A stretch of 64,000 bases of DNA, from positions 62,001 through 126,000 of the forward strand of contig NZ_AP022599.1 in the NCBI RefSeq assembly GCF_010725725.1. Direction: 5' to 3'. Shown in pieces: positions 25,133 through 34,588 of the stretch; the first letter of the stretch is position 1, and the number at the start of each line of letters is the position of its first letter. The translations under genes and the position numbers were made by a program. The stretch comes from Mycolicibacterium pulveris (GTDB taxonomy: Bacteria > Actinomycetota > Actinomycetes > Mycobacteriales > Mycobacteriaceae). Below the pieces are notes generated by a model. It was not told the origin of the DNA and did no database searches. It saw only the letters and a program-made list of their open reading frames with translations.

Positions 25133-25324
25133 ATGAACGCAACGCTCACCAGCCCCGAGTTGACTAGGGCTGATCGCTGCGACCGGTGCGGCGCCGCTGC
25201 CAAGGTGCGCGCGAAGCTTCCATCGGGTGCCGAGCTGCTGTTCTGCCAGCACCACGCCAACAAGCATGAGGCGAAGCTGATCGAGTTGGCCGCCGTGCTT
25301 GAAAAGAGCCCGGTGGAGGTCTGA
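25133..25324 (+). CDS. DUF7455 zinc-ribbon-like small protein
   Basis: The 63-residue protein starts MNATLTSPELTRADRCDRCG and continues with a second metal-binding pair, LFCQHHANKHEAKL. The Cys2-Cys/His2 pattern suggests one zinc ion. It is a conserved actinobacterial small protein of unknown function. A CGGAGGT box precedes the ATG. A GGAAC-N17-CGTC element (25068-25093) resembles an ECF sigma promoter. It precedes the YihY gene by 62 bases. Confidence 0.75.
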   Translation: MNATLTSPELTRADRCDRCGAAAKVRAKLPSGAELLFCQHHANKHEAKLIELAAVLEKSPVEV

Positions 25325-25386
25325 CCGCGACACGGCTTGTGCCGTGTTGGTCAGGATCAGCTGTCGTCAGCAATGCTGGACTGGTC

Positions 25387-26391
25387 ATGAAAGATGACCA
25401 GCCCGCTCCAGTTCGCCCCTCACGTCACCACATTTGGCATGTCGTTCGGCGCACGCTGTCGAAAGCCTGGGATGACTCGATCTTCTCGGAGTCGGCCGAG
25501 GCGGCGTTCTGGAGCGCGCTGTCGCTGCCGCCGCTGCTGTTGGGGATGCTCGGCAGCCTGGCCTACGTGGCCCCGCTGTTCGGCCCGGAGACGCTGCCCA
25601 CGATCGAGGCCCAGATCATCGACACGGCGGGCAGGTTCTTCTCGTCGAACGTCGTCACCGAGATCATCGAGCCGACCGTGCGCGACATCGTCAAAGGGGC
25701 CCGCGGCGAGGTGGTCTCGCTCGGCTTCGTGATCTCGCTGTGGGCCGGGTCCTCGGCCATCTCCTCGTTCGTCGACTCGATCACCGAGGCCCACGATCAG
25801 ACACCGCTGCGCCATCCGGTGCGTCAGCGGTTCTACGCGCTCGGCCTCTATGTGGTGATGCTGGTGGTGGCGATCATCTGCGCCCCGTTCATCGCGCTGG
25901 GCCCGCGCAAGATCGCCGAGTTCCTCCCCGACAACTGGGATCACGCGCTGCGGTTCGGCTACTACCCCGCGCTGGTGCTGGGGCTGCTGGTCGGGGTGAC
26001 CATCCTGTACCGGGTGTCGCTGCCCAAACCGTTGCCGTCACACCGGCTGCTGCTGGGCTCGCTGCTCGCGACGGTGGTTTTCCTGCTGGCCACCTTCGGG
26101 CTGCGGTTCTACCTGACGTGGATCACCGCGACCGGTTACACCTACGGTGCCCTCGCGACGCCGATCGCCTTCCTGCTTTTCGCGTTCTTCCTGGGCTTCG
26201 CGATCATGATCGGGGCGGAACTCAACGCCGCCGTCCAGGAGGAATGGCCCGCACCGGCCACCCACGCCAAACGCTTCCGGTGGTGGCTGGCGGCGAAGGC
26301 CGAATCGCTCAACGGGGGCGGCGCGACAACACCCGCCCGGCCGGCGGTCGACGCGGCCCCCGAACCGGTGGCCGACCGGCCTACGCCTTGA
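25387..26391 (+). CDS. YihY/BrkB family inner membrane protein
   Basis: The 334-residue protein matches Rv2707 (324 aa). It has about six membrane helices and the family motifs SIFSESAEAAFWSALSLPPL, SLGFVISLWAGSSAISSF, DNWDHALRFGYYPALVLGLL and TYGALATPIAFLLFAFFLG. YihY/BrkB proteins (once annotated ribonuclease BN) are membrane proteins whose transport or structural function is not settled. The ATG at 25387 gives the family N-terminus. Its C-terminal tail is Pro/Ala-rich and overlaps the convergent DUF3039 gene by 11 bases. Confidence 0.87.
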   Translation: MKDDQPAPVRPSRHHIWHVVRRTLSKAWDDSIFSESAEAAFWSALSLPPLLLGMLGSLAYVAPLFGPETLPTIEAQIIDTAGRFFSSNVVTEIIEPTVRDIVKGARGEVVSLGFVISLWAGSSAISSFVDSITEAHDQTPLRHPVRQRFYALGLYVVMLVVAIICAPFIALGPRKIAEFLPDNWDHALRFGYYPALVLGLLVGVTILYRVSLPKPLPSHRLLLGSLLATVVFLLATFGLRFYLTWITATGYTYGALATPIAFLLFAFFLGFAIMIGAELNAAVQEEWPAPATHAKRFRWWLAAKAESLNGGGATTPARPAVDAAPEPVADRPTP

Positions 26392-26617
26392 GCTTCTCGT
26401 AGATCCGCTTGCACTCCGGGCAGACGGGGGAACCGGGCTTGGCCGACTTCGTCACGGGAAAGACCTCACCGCACAGCGCGACCACGTGCGTACCCATGAC
26501 CGCGCTCTCGGCGATCTTGTCCTTCTTGACGTAGTGGAAGTACTTCGGGGTGTCGTCGTCGGTGCCGTCGTCGACGCGTTCGTCGGTGTCGGTGCGTTCA
26601 ATGGTCTGGGTTCGCAT
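26381..26617 (-). CDS. DUF3039 zinc-binding protein (Rv2708c type)
   Basis: The 78-residue protein begins MRTQTIERTDTDERVDDGT and continues YFHYVKKDKIAESAVMGTHV, then VVALCGEVFPV and PVCPECKRIYEKL. The Cys triplet and His residues suggest a zinc ribbon. It matches the DUF3039 family of Rv2708c. The ATG at 26617 reproduces the family N-terminus; an in-frame ATG five codons upstream is the alternative. Function unknown. Confidence 0.84.
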   Translation of the reverse strand: MRTQTIERTDTDERVDDGTDDDTPKYFHYVKKDKIAESAVMGTHVVALCGEVFPVTKSAKPGSPVCPECKRIYEKLKA

Positions 26618-26682
26618 ATATCCATTCTGCATTCCTCAGATCCGCCCCGTACAACAGACGACATGTGTGAAACAGTGGAGGT

Positions 26683-27096
26683 ATGAAACACGGCCACGAG
26701 CTGAGTTTCGACGACGACGGTCGGCCCGTCCTGATCACCCGAGCCGCCCCCGCCTACGAGGAACAGCACCGCCAACGCGTACGTAAGTACCTCACGCTGA
26801 TGTCGGTCCGGATACCGGCATTGGTGTTGGCCGCGATCGCATACGGCATCTGGCACAACGGGTTGATTTCGTTGGCGATCATCGTGATCTCCATCCCGCT
26901 GCCCTGGATGGCGGTGTTGATCGCCAACGATCGACCGCCGCGCCGCGCCGACGAGCCCCGCAGGTACAGCCCGAACCGTCACGCCGAGGCGTTTCCGTCG
27001 GCCGAACGGCCCGCGATCAAAAGCGGCGAACCGTTCTCCCCGTACCCGTCGCCGCAAGCGAGCGGCGACGAGCCGCGAGGTGATGTTCCCGGCTGA
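26683..27096 (+). CDS. DUF3099 membrane protein (Rv2709 type)
   Basis: The 137-residue protein has a cytoplasmic N-terminus (DDGRPVLITRAAPAYEEQHR), two adjacent membrane helices (about 36-80: VRIPALVLAAIAYGIWH and LAIIVISIPLPWMAVLIA) and a polar Pro/Ser-rich tail. It belongs to DUF3099 (Rv2709, 148 aa) and sits just upstream of sigB, as in M. tuberculosis. It starts at the ATG at 26683, divergent from the DUF3039 gene by 65 bases. Function unknown. Confidence 0.82.
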   Translation: MKHGHELSFDDDGRPVLITRAAPAYEEQHRQRVRKYLTLMSVRIPALVLAAIAYGIWHNGLISLAIIVISIPLPWMAVLIANDRPPRRADEPRRYSPNRHAEAFPSAERPAIKSGEPFSPYPSPQASGDEPRGDVPG

Positions 27097-27180
27097 TGAG
27101 CTTCTGGGTTGATTCTCAGCACATTCTCAGGTCGCCGCGGAAAAACCGCTGATCAACACGTGTGAGCCGGCCGACGGCTG

Positions 27181-27206
27181 GGAACTCTTTCGAGCACGTG
27201 GGCGTT
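27181..27206 (+). promoter_or_regulatory. SigE/SigH-type promoter of sigB
   Basis: GGAAC (27181-27185, preceded by another G) and CGTT (27203-27206) are separated by 17 bases, matching the GGAAC-N16-18-CGTT consensus of SigE and SigH. The sigB start codon is 38 bases downstream. This is the promoter by which sigB is stress-induced in mycobacteria. Confidence 0.75.
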
Positions 27207-27243
27207 GTAGCTCATGACAGTTCGACCCGATCAGGAGGCCGTC

Positions 27244-28203
27244 ATGGCAAATGCCACCACAAGCCGCGTTGACCACGACCTGGACGCCCAGAGTCCGGCC
27301 GCGGATCTCGTGCGTGTGTACCTCAACGGCATCGGCAAAACGGCCTTGCTCAATGCCGCCGATGAGGTCGAACTCGCCAAGCGCATCGAGGCAGGGCTTT
27401 ACGCCAAGCACCTGCTCGAAACACGGAAGCGCTTGGGCGAGAAGCGCAAACGTGATCTTGCCGCCGTGGTCCGCGACGGGGAGGCAGCACGCCAGCACCT
27501 GCTCGAGGCCAACCTGCGCCTCGTGGTGTCGCTGGCGAAGCGCTACACGGGTCGGGGTATGCCGTTGCTGGACCTGATCCAGGAGGGCAACCTCGGTCTG
27601 ATCCGCGCGATGGAGAAGTTCGACTACGCCAAGGGTTTCAAGTTCTCGACGTATGCCACGTGGTGGATCCGTCAGGCCATCACCCGCGGCATGGCCGACC
27701 AGAGCCGCACCATCCGGCTGCCGGTCCATCTCGTGGAGCAGGTCAACAAGCTGGCCCGGATCAAGCGTGAGTTGCACCAGAGCCTTGGTCGCGAGGCCAC
27801 CGACGAGGAACTGGCCGCCGAATCGGGCATCCCGGTGGAGAAGATCACCGACCTGCTCGAGCACAGCCGGGACCCGGTGAGCCTGGACATGCCGGTCGGC
27901 AGCGACGAGGAAGCACCGCTCGGCGACTTCATCGAGGACGCCGAGGCCATGTCGGCGGAGAACGCGGTGATCTCCGAGCTGCTGCACACCGACATCCGGC
28001 ACGTGCTGGCAACCCTCGACGAGCGTGAGCAGCAGGTCATCCGGCTGCGCTTCGGCCTCGACGACGGTCAGCCGCGCACCCTGGACCAGATCGGCAAGCT
28101 GTTCGGCCTGTCCCGCGAGCGGGTTCGCCAGATCGAACGCGAGGTCATGGCCAAGCTGCGGCACGGCGAACGCGCCGACCGGCTGCGCTCGTACGCCAGT
28201 TAG
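27244..28203 (+). CDS. sigB: RNA polymerase sigma factor SigB
   Basis: The 319-residue group 2 sigma factor controls stress and stationary-phase genes. It lacks the long N-terminal extension of SigA and has the same conserved blocks: [16 protein letters not shown] (region 1.2), [18 protein letters not shown] and [12 protein letters not shown] (region 2), and [20 protein letters not shown] (region 4). The ATG at 27244 has AGGAGG seven bases upstream; an ATG at 27214 lacks such a site. It is preceded by a SigE/SigH-type promoter, followed by a perfect 12-base terminator, and lies just upstream of ideR, as in M. tuberculosis. Confidence 0.97.
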   Translation: MANATTSRVDHDLDAQSPAADLVRVYLNGIGKTALLNAADEVELAKRIEAGLYAKHLLETRKRLGEKRKRDLAAVVRDGEAARQHLLEANLRLVVSLAKRYTGRGMPLLDLIQEGNLGLIRAMEKFDYAKGFKFSTYATWWIRQAITRGMADQSRTIRLPVHLVEQVNKLARIKRELHQSLGREATDEELAAESGIPVEKITDLLEHSRDPVSLDMPVGSDEEAPLGDFIEDAEAMSAENAVISELLHTDIRHVLATLDEREQQVIRLRFGLDDGQPRTLDQIGKLFGLSRERVRQIEREVMAKLRHGERADRLRSYAS

Positions 28204-28213
28204 CCATCCCCGG

Positions 28214-28244
28214 ACAAGCCCGCCGATTACTTCGGCGGGCTTGT
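28214..28244 (+). terminator. Terminator of sigB
   Basis: ACAAGCCCGCCG (28214-28225) and CGGCGGGCTTGT (28233-28244) form a perfect 12-base stem with a seven-base loop, ten bases after the sigB stop. The run CTCATCT follows. It separates sigB from ideR. Confidence 0.85.
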
Positions 28245-28333
28245 CTCATCTGGGGCCACGGCCCGCCGCGGCGGCAGCGTAAGACCACAGTTTCTCCAGC
28301 TAAGCCGGTAGACTCGCCGTGACGGAGGGTGCC

Positions 28334-29029
28334 ATGAACGATCTTGTCGATACCACTGAGATGTACCTGCGGACGATCTACGACCTCGAGGAAGAGGGCG
28401 TCGTACCACTGCGCGCGCGCATCGCGGAGCGTCTTGAGCAAAGCGGCCCGACCGTGAGCCAGACGGTTTCGCGGATGGAACGCGACGGGTTGCTGCATGT
28501 CGCCGGTGATCGGCATCTGGAATTGACCGAAAAGGGCCGCCAGCTGGCCGTGGCCGTGATGCGCAAGCACCGGCTGGCCGAACGGCTGCTCGTCGACGTG
28601 ATCGGCCTTCCGTGGGAAGAGGTGCACGCCGAGGCGTGTCGCTGGGAGCACGTGATGAGCGAGGACGTCGAGCGTCGCCTCGTGCAGGTTCTCAACAACC
28701 CGACCACCTCACCGTTCGGCAACCCCATTCCGGGTCTGTCCGAGCTCGGGGCCACCGGTTCGCGATTCGGTGCCGAGCAGGCCAACCTCGTCCGGCTCAC
28801 CGAGCTTCCGGCCGGCATGCCCGTCGCCGTCGTCGTGCGGCAGCTGACCGAGCACGTCCAGGGCGACGCCGATCTGATCGGCCGGCTCAAAGACGCCGGC
28901 GTGGTGCCCAATGCCCGCGTCACCGTGCAGACCAGCGACAACGGTGGGGTCATGATCGTGATCCCGGGCCACGAACAGGTGGAGCTGCCCCATCAGATGG
29001 CGCACGCCGTGAAGGTCGAAAAGGTCTAG
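28334..29029 (+). CDS. ideR: Iron-dependent repressor IdeR
   Basis: The 231-residue DtxR-family regulator represses siderophore genes when loaded with iron. It has the winged-helix domain (TEMYLRTIYDLEEEG, GPTVSQTVSRMERDGL), the metal and dimer domain with Met10 and HAEACRWEHVMSED (Cys102, Glu105 and His106 in standard numbering) and a C-terminal SH3-like domain (ELPAGMPVAVVVRQLTEHV). The ATG at 28334 follows GGAGGG. Next to sigB, as in M. tuberculosis. No IdeR box (TTAGGTTAGSCTAACCTAA-like) was seen in the window, so the targets lie elsewhere. Confidence 0.96.
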   Translation: MNDLVDTTEMYLRTIYDLEEEGVVPLRARIAERLEQSGPTVSQTVSRMERDGLLHVAGDRHLELTEKGRQLAVAVMRKHRLAERLLVDVIGLPWEEVHAEACRWEHVMSEDVERRLVQVLNNPTTSPFGNPIPGLSELGATGSRFGAEQANLVRLTELPAGMPVAVVVRQLTEHVQGDADLIGRLKDAGVVPNARVTVQTSDNGGVMIVIPGHEQVELPHQMAHAVKVEKV

Positions 29030-30057
29030 CCGGCACGCTGCCCGAACACACGCCTGGGCGGTAACCGCACACCCAGGCGGTCGGCCAGCCGAAACCCGGT
29101 TGCGGCCAGCTCGCGGATCTGCTCGGGGTGCAGACCCGACTGCAGCGCCGTGTCCAGCATCGCCGCCATCCGGTGGGTGCCGTCGCAGCGCAGCGCCGCC
29201 TCCAACGACACTCCCGCCAACGGCCCGTCGCCACGCACGTAGGCCGAGTAGGCCAACAGCACCAGCGCCTCGACCCGCCACGGCTCGGGAAGCCGTCGAG
29301 ACAACTCGGCCCACAGCGACTCGGCCTGCCCGGCGTTCTCCCCCACCGCCAACGCGTACAGCGTGTCGCGCACGGTGTAATCGGTCAGCGCCCCGGCGAG
29401 CCGGGCCACGGTCGCATCAGACAGTTCATCCCCGCCTGCGACCTGCGCGGCGGCTTCGATCGCGGCCTCGACGTCACTTCGGGCTTCGGCGTCGGTACGG
29501 CCGCCGTCGTTGCAGATGGTCGCGGCCAGCGCCGCGGCGCGGGCGGGATCGCCCACCGCGATGACGTTCTGCAGTTCCGCCCGGCGCGCGTAGAGCCTGC
29601 GCCCGTCCAGCACGGCCGCGGCGGCCAGCGGCGAGGCCGACGGGTCCTCGATGACGCCCGCGCTGCCGCAACCGTCGACGCAGTGCCAGCGGCCACCGGC
29701 AGCGACCCGGTCGACCACGTGCGCGGCCAGCAGTTCGATGCCATGCCCGGCGAGCGCGCCGGCCAGCGTTTCGGTCAGCTCGCGGTACTCGTCGTTGCAC
29801 AGGCGGCAGTTCGCCCCGGCCTCGTCGACCACCACCGCGATCGCCGAATCCGGCCGCGCCGTGGCGGCCACCTCGGCGACGTGTCCGACGGGCAGGTCAT
29901 CTGCAAGATCGACGCGCATGACGCATCCCATCGTGCCGCGGTCCACGGTCACCAGGACGAGGGATTTCTCCGGCACGAAGCCGAGCACGGCGGGTAAGGC
30001 GGCGATCAGGACGCCGGGGCGGTTCAGGTGGAAATCGGGTGATTGCGATGTGGTCAT
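29026..30057 (-). CDS. DUF4192 protein (Rv2712c type)
   Basis: The 343-residue protein has the DUF4192 pattern: FHLNRPGVLIAALPAVLGFV at the start, SLVLVTVDRG and a C-terminal GVSLEAALRCDGTHRMAAML with LADRLGVRLPPR. It is soluble, rich in Ala and Asp. It corresponds to Rv2712c (352 aa), and its function is unknown. Its stop overlaps the ideR stop by three bases in a convergent arrangement. It has no signal peptide. Confidence 0.8.
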   Translation of the reverse strand: MTTSQSPDFHLNRPGVLIAALPAVLGFVPEKSLVLVTVDRGTMGCVMRVDLADDLPVGHVAEVAATARPDSAIAVVVDEAGANCRLCNDEYRELTETLAGALAGHGIELLAAHVVDRVAAGGRWHCVDGCGSAGVIEDPSASPLAAAAVLDGRRLYARRAELQNVIAVGDPARAAALAATICNDGGRTDAEARSDVEAAIEAAAQVAGGDELSDATVARLAGALTDYTVRDTLYALAVGENAGQAESLWAELSRRLPEPWRVEALVLLAYSAYVRGDGPLAGVSLEAALRCDGTHRMAAMLDTALQSGLHPEQIRELAATGFRLADRLGVRLPPRRVFGQRAG

Positions 30058-30159
30058 ATGTCCACCGTCGCCAGAAAACCGACGGGTTCCGCCGGTTCGG
30101 GGCGCGGCGGCGGTCCGGTTGGGGATGAATTCGCGGTTGGGGATGAACCAGCGACGGAA

Positions 30160-30843
30160 CTACGCGCTGCGCCGCACCTTCAACACCGCGTCGTTGAACA
30201 ACGTATGCAGCGACGCGGTGTCGGGATCCTCGGGGTCGCCCTGGTGCAGCCAGGTGGCGCTGACCCGGGTGTCGCCGATCTGGGCGGCGAAGGTCAGCGT
30301 CCGGCGCACCGGACCGGCCGACTGCGGCGTGACCGTCTGGTCGACGGCGAAGCTGTCGTCGGCGTCGACCGGCGGTTCGGGCAGCATCGTCACGGTCACC
30401 TCTGAGGTGACGCCGTGCTGCACGGTGGTGAACGACGCGCACCTGCGCAGCTGCTCGGCTCGTTCCCGCAGATCCGGCGCGGGCCGGGTGACCGCGACGA
30501 TCAGGCTGCTGGCCGTCGCGCTGTCGATGCCCTCGGCGGCCACGCTTCGGTGCGACGCGGTCGGCGGGGGCGCGCAGTCGGACGGCGTGACCACCGATCC
30601 GGGCGCCACGCCGTCGATGTCGTTCAGCGCCCGATACACCGCGGTGCCCTCGAGCACCGCGGCCGGATACTGCGCGGGGAACCGTGCCGGTTCGATCAGC
30701 AGCGCGTCGATCGGAACCGCCGCGGAATCCGCGAGGCGCGCGGATCCGACGACCATCCGACTGCACCCCGTGAGCACCGTCGACGCCATGACCAGCGCAC
30801 ATCCGTACACCCACCACGTCCGCGTGTTGATCATCGCGGTCAT
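30160..30843 (-). CDS. Putative lipoprotein (227 aa)
   Basis: The N-terminus has a basic start, a hydrophobic stretch and a lipobox LTGC with Cys27, so it is predicted to be exported and lipid-anchored. Residues 30-227 form a globular domain with two Cys (SDCAPPP and RRCASFTT) that may pair, and conserved-looking TVTPQSAGPVRRTLTFAAQI. This resembles DUF5642-type mycobacterial lipoproteins, but the match is not certain. It is absent from the M. tuberculosis order between Rv2712c and sthA. Function unknown. Confidence 0.6.
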   Translation of the reverse strand: MTAMINTRTWWVYGCALVMASTVLTGCSRMVVGSARLADSAAVPIDALLIEPARFPAQYPAAVLEGTAVYRALNDIDGVAPGSVVTPSDCAPPPTASHRSVAAEGIDSATASSLIVAVTRPAPDLRERAEQLRRCASFTTVQHGVTSEVTVTMLPEPPVDADDSFAVDQTVTPQSAGPVRRTLTFAAQIGDTRVSATWLHQGDPEDPDTASLHTLFNDAVLKVRRSA

Positions 30844-30995
30844 CGTCTCATCGCCACGCTCGGGTGGCGGTCAGGCGCGCGCCGACGTGCGGCATCGAGG
30901 CCTGACGAGCCTGAAGAGATGGTGAATTCGCGCGAGTCACCGTGCAAGATCCGCGCGACCCGCGTACACCTTTTGCTATGAGTGCGCTGGGTTCA

Positions 30996-32402
30996 ATGCT
31001 GGAGTACGACCTCGTCGTCATCGGTTCCGGTCCCGGCGGTCAAAAAGCCGCCATCGCCGCGGCAAAGCTGGGCAAGTCGGTCGCCGTCGTCGAACGCGGC
31101 CGGATGCTGGGCGGGGTTTGCGTCAACACCGGCACGATTCCGTCCAAGACCCTGCGCGAGGCCGTCATCTACCTCACCGGGTTGAGCCAGCGCGAGCTGT
31201 ACGGAAGCAGCTACCGCGTCAAGGAGAAGATCACCCCCGCCGACCTGCTGGCCCGCACCACCCACGTGATCGGCAAGGAACAAGACGTCGTGCGTTCGCA
31301 GCTGATGCGCAACCGCATCGACCTGATCCAGGGCCACGGCCGCTTCCTCGACGCGCACACCGTGCTGGTCGAGGAGCCGACCCGCGGTGAACGCACCACG
31401 GTCAGCGGCGACTACATCGTCATCGCAACGGGCACCAAGCCCGCCCGCCCGACCGGCGTGGAGTTCGACGAGGAGCGGGTGCTGGACTCCGACGGCATCC
31501 TGGACCTGAAGTCGCTGCCGTCGACGATGGTGGTGGTCGGCGCCGGGGTGATCGGGCTGGAGTACGCGTCGATGTTCGCCGCGCTGGGCACCAAGGTCAC
31601 CGTCGTCGAGAAGCGCGACAGCATGCTGGATTTCTGCGACCCCGAGATCGTCGAGGCGCTGAAGTTTCACCTGCGCGATCTCGCGGTGACGTTCCGGTTC
31701 GGCGAGGAGGTGACCGCGGTCGACGTCGGCTCCGCGGGCACGGTCACCACCTTGGCCAGCGGCAAGCAGATCCCGGCGGAGACGGTGATGTACTCCGCGG
31801 GCAGGCAGGGCCAGACCGATCACCTCGATTTGGGCAACGCCGGGCTGGAGACCGACGAGCGCGGCCGTATTCACGTCGACAGCAACTACCAGACCAAAGT
31901 GGACCACATCTACGCCGTCGGCGACGTGATCGGCTTCCCGGCGCTGGCCGCCACCTCGATGGACCAGGGCAGGCTGGCCGCGTGTCACGCGTTCGGCGAG
32001 CCCGCGAAGGGCATGACCGACCTGCAGCCGATCGGCATCTACTGCATTCCCGAGGTGTCCTACGTCGGTGCCACCGAGGTGGAACTGACCAGAAACGCCG
32101 TCCCCTACGAGGTGGGGGTGGCGCGCTACCGCGAATTGGCGCGCGGGCAGATCGCGGGCGACTCCTACGGCATGCTCAAACTGCTGGTCTCCACCGACGA
32201 CCTCAAGCTGCTGGGAGTGCACATCTTCGGCACCAGCGCCACCGAGATGGTGCACATCGGCCAGGCGGTGATGGGCTGCGGCGGCACGGTGGAATACCTC
32301 GTGGACGCGGTGTTCAACTATCCGACGTTTTCGGAGGCCTACAAGGTCGCCGCGCTGGACGTGATGAACAAGTTGTGGGCGTTGAACCACTTCCGCGCCT
32401 GA
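30996..32402 (+). CDS. sthA: Soluble pyridine nucleotide transhydrogenase
   Basis: The 468-residue flavoprotein transfers hydride between NADPH and NAD+. The FAD-binding [10 protein letters not shown] motif is at the N-terminus. [12 protein letters not shown] replaces the CxxxxC disulfide of lipoamide dehydrogenase (the second Cys is Thr), which separates transhydrogenases from disulfide reductases. A second nucleotide site is [19 protein letters not shown], and the C-terminal dimer interface holds [17 protein letters not shown]. The ATG at 30996 gives the same length as Rv2713; ATG 30978 would add six residues. Confidence 0.93.
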   Translation: MLEYDLVVIGSGPGGQKAAIAAAKLGKSVAVVERGRMLGGVCVNTGTIPSKTLREAVIYLTGLSQRELYGSSYRVKEKITPADLLARTTHVIGKEQDVVRSQLMRNRIDLIQGHGRFLDAHTVLVEEPTRGERTTVSGDYIVIATGTKPARPTGVEFDEERVLDSDGILDLKSLPSTMVVVGAGVIGLEYASMFAALGTKVTVVEKRDSMLDFCDPEIVEALKFHLRDLAVTFRFGEEVTAVDVGSAGTVTTLASGKQIPAETVMYSAGRQGQTDHLDLGNAGLETDERGRIHVDSNYQTKVDHIYAVGDVIGFPALAATSMDQGRLAACHAFGEPAKGMTDLQPIGIYCIPEVSYVGATEVELTRNAVPYEVGVARYRELARGQIAGDSYGMLKLLVSTDDLKLLGVHIFGTSATEMVHIGQAVMGCGGTVEYLVDAVFNYPTFSEAYKVAALDVMNKLWALNHFRA

Positions 32403-32497
32403 ATGGAAGGGCGCGCAACGGGAACGCAACGTGGCAGAAGTTAGTTGTCACGATAGGAAGCGTTAATGTCTTGGCACCGCGGTGAGGAGACGAGAGC

Positions 32498-33487
32498 ATG
32501 ACAGAGAGTCCAGGAAGTCCCGAACAGCAGTACCAGCCGGAGCCGACCGGCATGTACGAGCTGGAGTTCCCGGCGCCCAAGCTGTCCGCTGCGGACGGCC
32601 GTGGTCCGGTGATGATTCACGCCCTCGAGGGCTTTTCCGACGCCGGACACGCGATCCGGCTGGCCGCGCAGCACCTCAAGAACACCCTCGACACCGAGTT
32701 GGTGGCGTCGTTCGCGATCGACGAGCTGCTGGACTACCGCTCCCGCCGTCCGCTGATGACCTTCAAGACCGACCACTTCACCAGCTACGAGGACCCCGAG
32801 CTCAACCTCTACGCGCTGCACGACAGCGTCGGCACCCCGTTTCTGCTGCTCGCCGGGCTGGAGCCGGACCTGCGCTGGGAGCGGTTCGTCACCGCGGTGC
32901 GGCTGCTGGCCGAGCGGCTCGGGGTGCGCCGGGTGATCGGGCTGGGCACCATCCCGATGGCCGTCCCCCACACGCGGCCGATCACGCTCACCGCGCATTC
33001 CAGCGACAAGGAGCTGATCGCCGACCACCAGCCGTGGGTGGGCGAGGTGCACGTGCCCGCCAGCGTGTCGAACCTCCTGGAGTTCCGGATGGCCCAGCAC
33101 GGTCACGAGGCGGTCGGGTTCACCGTGCACGTCCCGCACTACCTGGCGCAGACGGCCTATCCCCCGGCCGCCGAAGCGCTGCTGGCCGAGGTCGCACGGA
33201 GCGGCTCGCTGGAGATCCCGCTGGACGAGCTCGCCAAGGCGGGCGCCGAGGTGCTGACCAAGATCAACGAGCAAGTCGAGGGCAGCGCCGAGGTCGCGCA
33301 GGTGGTGACCGCGTTGGAGCGTCAGTACGACGCGTTCGTCGCGGCCCAGGAGAACCGGTCGCTGCTGGCACACGACGAAGACCTGCCCAGCGGCGACGAG
33401 CTCGGCGCCGAGTTCGAACGGTTCCTCGCCCAGCAGGCCGGCGACAAATCCAAGGATCCGTTCCGCGACGGCGACGACTTCCGATAG
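32498..33487 (+). CDS. PAC2 family protein (Rv2714 type)
   Basis: The 329-residue protein has the PAC2 (proteasome assembly chaperone-like) domain: PVMIHALEGFSDAGHAIRLA, VVASF-type AIDELLDYRSRRP, VIGLGTIPMAVPHTRP and VPASVSNLLEFRMAQHG. It matches Rv2714 (324 aa). PAC2 proteins assist assembly of proteasome-like complexes in other organisms; in mycobacteria a role in proteasome or protein-complex assembly is only suggested. The C-terminal 60 residues are acidic and helical. It is followed 33 bases later by an alpha/beta hydrolase gene. Confidence 0.85.
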   Translation: MTESPGSPEQQYQPEPTGMYELEFPAPKLSAADGRGPVMIHALEGFSDAGHAIRLAAQHLKNTLDTELVASFAIDELLDYRSRRPLMTFKTDHFTSYEDPELNLYALHDSVGTPFLLLAGLEPDLRWERFVTAVRLLAERLGVRRVIGLGTIPMAVPHTRPITLTAHSSDKELIADHQPWVGEVHVPASVSNLLEFRMAQHGHEAVGFTVHVPHYLAQTAYPPAAEALLAEVARSGSLEIPLDELAKAGAEVLTKINEQVEGSAEVAQVVTALERQYDAFVAAQENRSLLAHDEDLPSGDELGAEFERFLAQQAGDKSKDPFRDGDDFR

Positions 33488-33519
33488 CGCCGTCGGCGGC
33501 GGCCAGCTAAGTTGTCGCA

Positions 33520-34542
33520 ATGGCCGCTCGAAAGCCCAACCTGCGCTCGGTGCGGGAGCTGACGCCATCGCTGAAATACCGCACCATTCACGGATATCGG
33601 CGGGCATTTCGCGTCGCCGGATCGGGACCGGCGGTTCTGCTGATCCACGGCATCGGCGACAACTCCACCACGTGGAGCGCGGTGCAGCCCAAGCTGGCCC
33701 AACGGTTCACCGTCGTCGCTCCTGACCTGCTCGGGCACGGCAAGTCCGACAAGCCGCGCGCGGACTATTCGGTGGCGGCCTACGCCAACGGCATGCGCGA
33801 CCTGCTCAGCGTGCTCGACATCGAGCGCGTGACCGTCATCGGACACTCACTCGGCGGCGGGGTCGCGATGCAGTTCGCCTACCAGTACCCCCAGCTCGTC
33901 GAGAGGCTGATCCTCGTGGCCGCCGGCGGGGTCACCAAGGACGTCAACGTGGCGCTGCGGTTCGCCTCCCTGCCGATGGCGGGCGAAGCGCTGGGGTTGC
34001 TTCGCCTGCCCCTGGTGCTGCCCACGATCCAGGCGGTGGGCCGGGCGGCTGGAGCGCTGTTCGGCTCGACCGGCCTGGGCCGCGACATCCCCAACATGCT
34101 GCGCATCCTGGCGGATCTGCCCGAGCCGACGGCGTCGTCGGCGTTCACCCGCACGCTGCGCGCGGTGGTCGACTGGCGCGGTCAGGTCGTCACCATGCTC
34201 GATCGCTGCTATCTGACCCAATCGATGCCAGTGCAATTGATTTGGGGCACAGACGACTCGGTGATTCCGGTGAGCCACGCCCTGCTCGCCCACGCCGCGA
34301 TGCCCGGTTCGGTGTTGGAGATCTTCGAAGGGTCCAGCCATTTCCCGTTCCACGATGACCCCGACAGGTTCGTCGAGGCCGTCGAGAAGTTCATCGATTC
34401 CACCGAACCGTCGGCCTACGACCCCGCGTTCCTGCGCGGTCTGTTGCGGGCCGGTACCAGCGAGGGCACCATCTCCGGCCCGGCCGACACCCGGGTCGCG
34501 GTGCTCGACGCGATGGGCACCGACGAGCGCAGCGCCACCTGA
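33520..34542 (+). CDS. Alpha/beta hydrolase (Rv2715 type)
   Basis: The 340-residue protein is an alpha/beta hydrolase: oxyanion loop LIHGIGDNSTTW, nucleophile elbow GHSLGGGVA with the catalytic Ser near residue 110, a cap region, a late acid in WGTDDSVIPV and the catalytic His in GSSHFPFHDDP. It matches Rv2715 (341 aa). It may act on esters or lactones; the substrate is unknown. It follows the PAC2 gene by 33 bases and precedes the PhzF-like gene by 47 bases, which fits one operon. Confidence 0.88.
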   Translation: MAARKPNLRSVRELTPSLKYRTIHGYRRAFRVAGSGPAVLLIHGIGDNSTTWSAVQPKLAQRFTVVAPDLLGHGKSDKPRADYSVAAYANGMRDLLSVLDIERVTVIGHSLGGGVAMQFAYQYPQLVERLILVAAGGVTKDVNVALRFASLPMAGEALGLLRLPLVLPTIQAVGRAAGALFGSTGLGRDIPNMLRILADLPEPTASSAFTRTLRAVVDWRGQVVTMLDRCYLTQSMPVQLIWGTDDSVIPVSHALLAHAAMPGSVLEIFEGSSHFPFHDDPDRFVEAVEKFIDSTEPSAYDPAFLRGLLRAGTSEGTISGPADTRVAVLDAMGTDERSAT

Positions 34543-34588
34543 GTCGGCGCCGCGCCGGCCCCGGGCGCGCACAAAGTAGCATCGGCGC

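Noticed and set aside
28245..28333. IdeR box or autoregulation upstream of ideR
   Set aside because: No TTAGGTTAG-type palindrome is present in the gap.
30993..32429. 478-codon reverse frame under sthA
   Set aside because: His/Gly/Val-rich antisense shadow of sthA, which has full FAD and NAD motifs.
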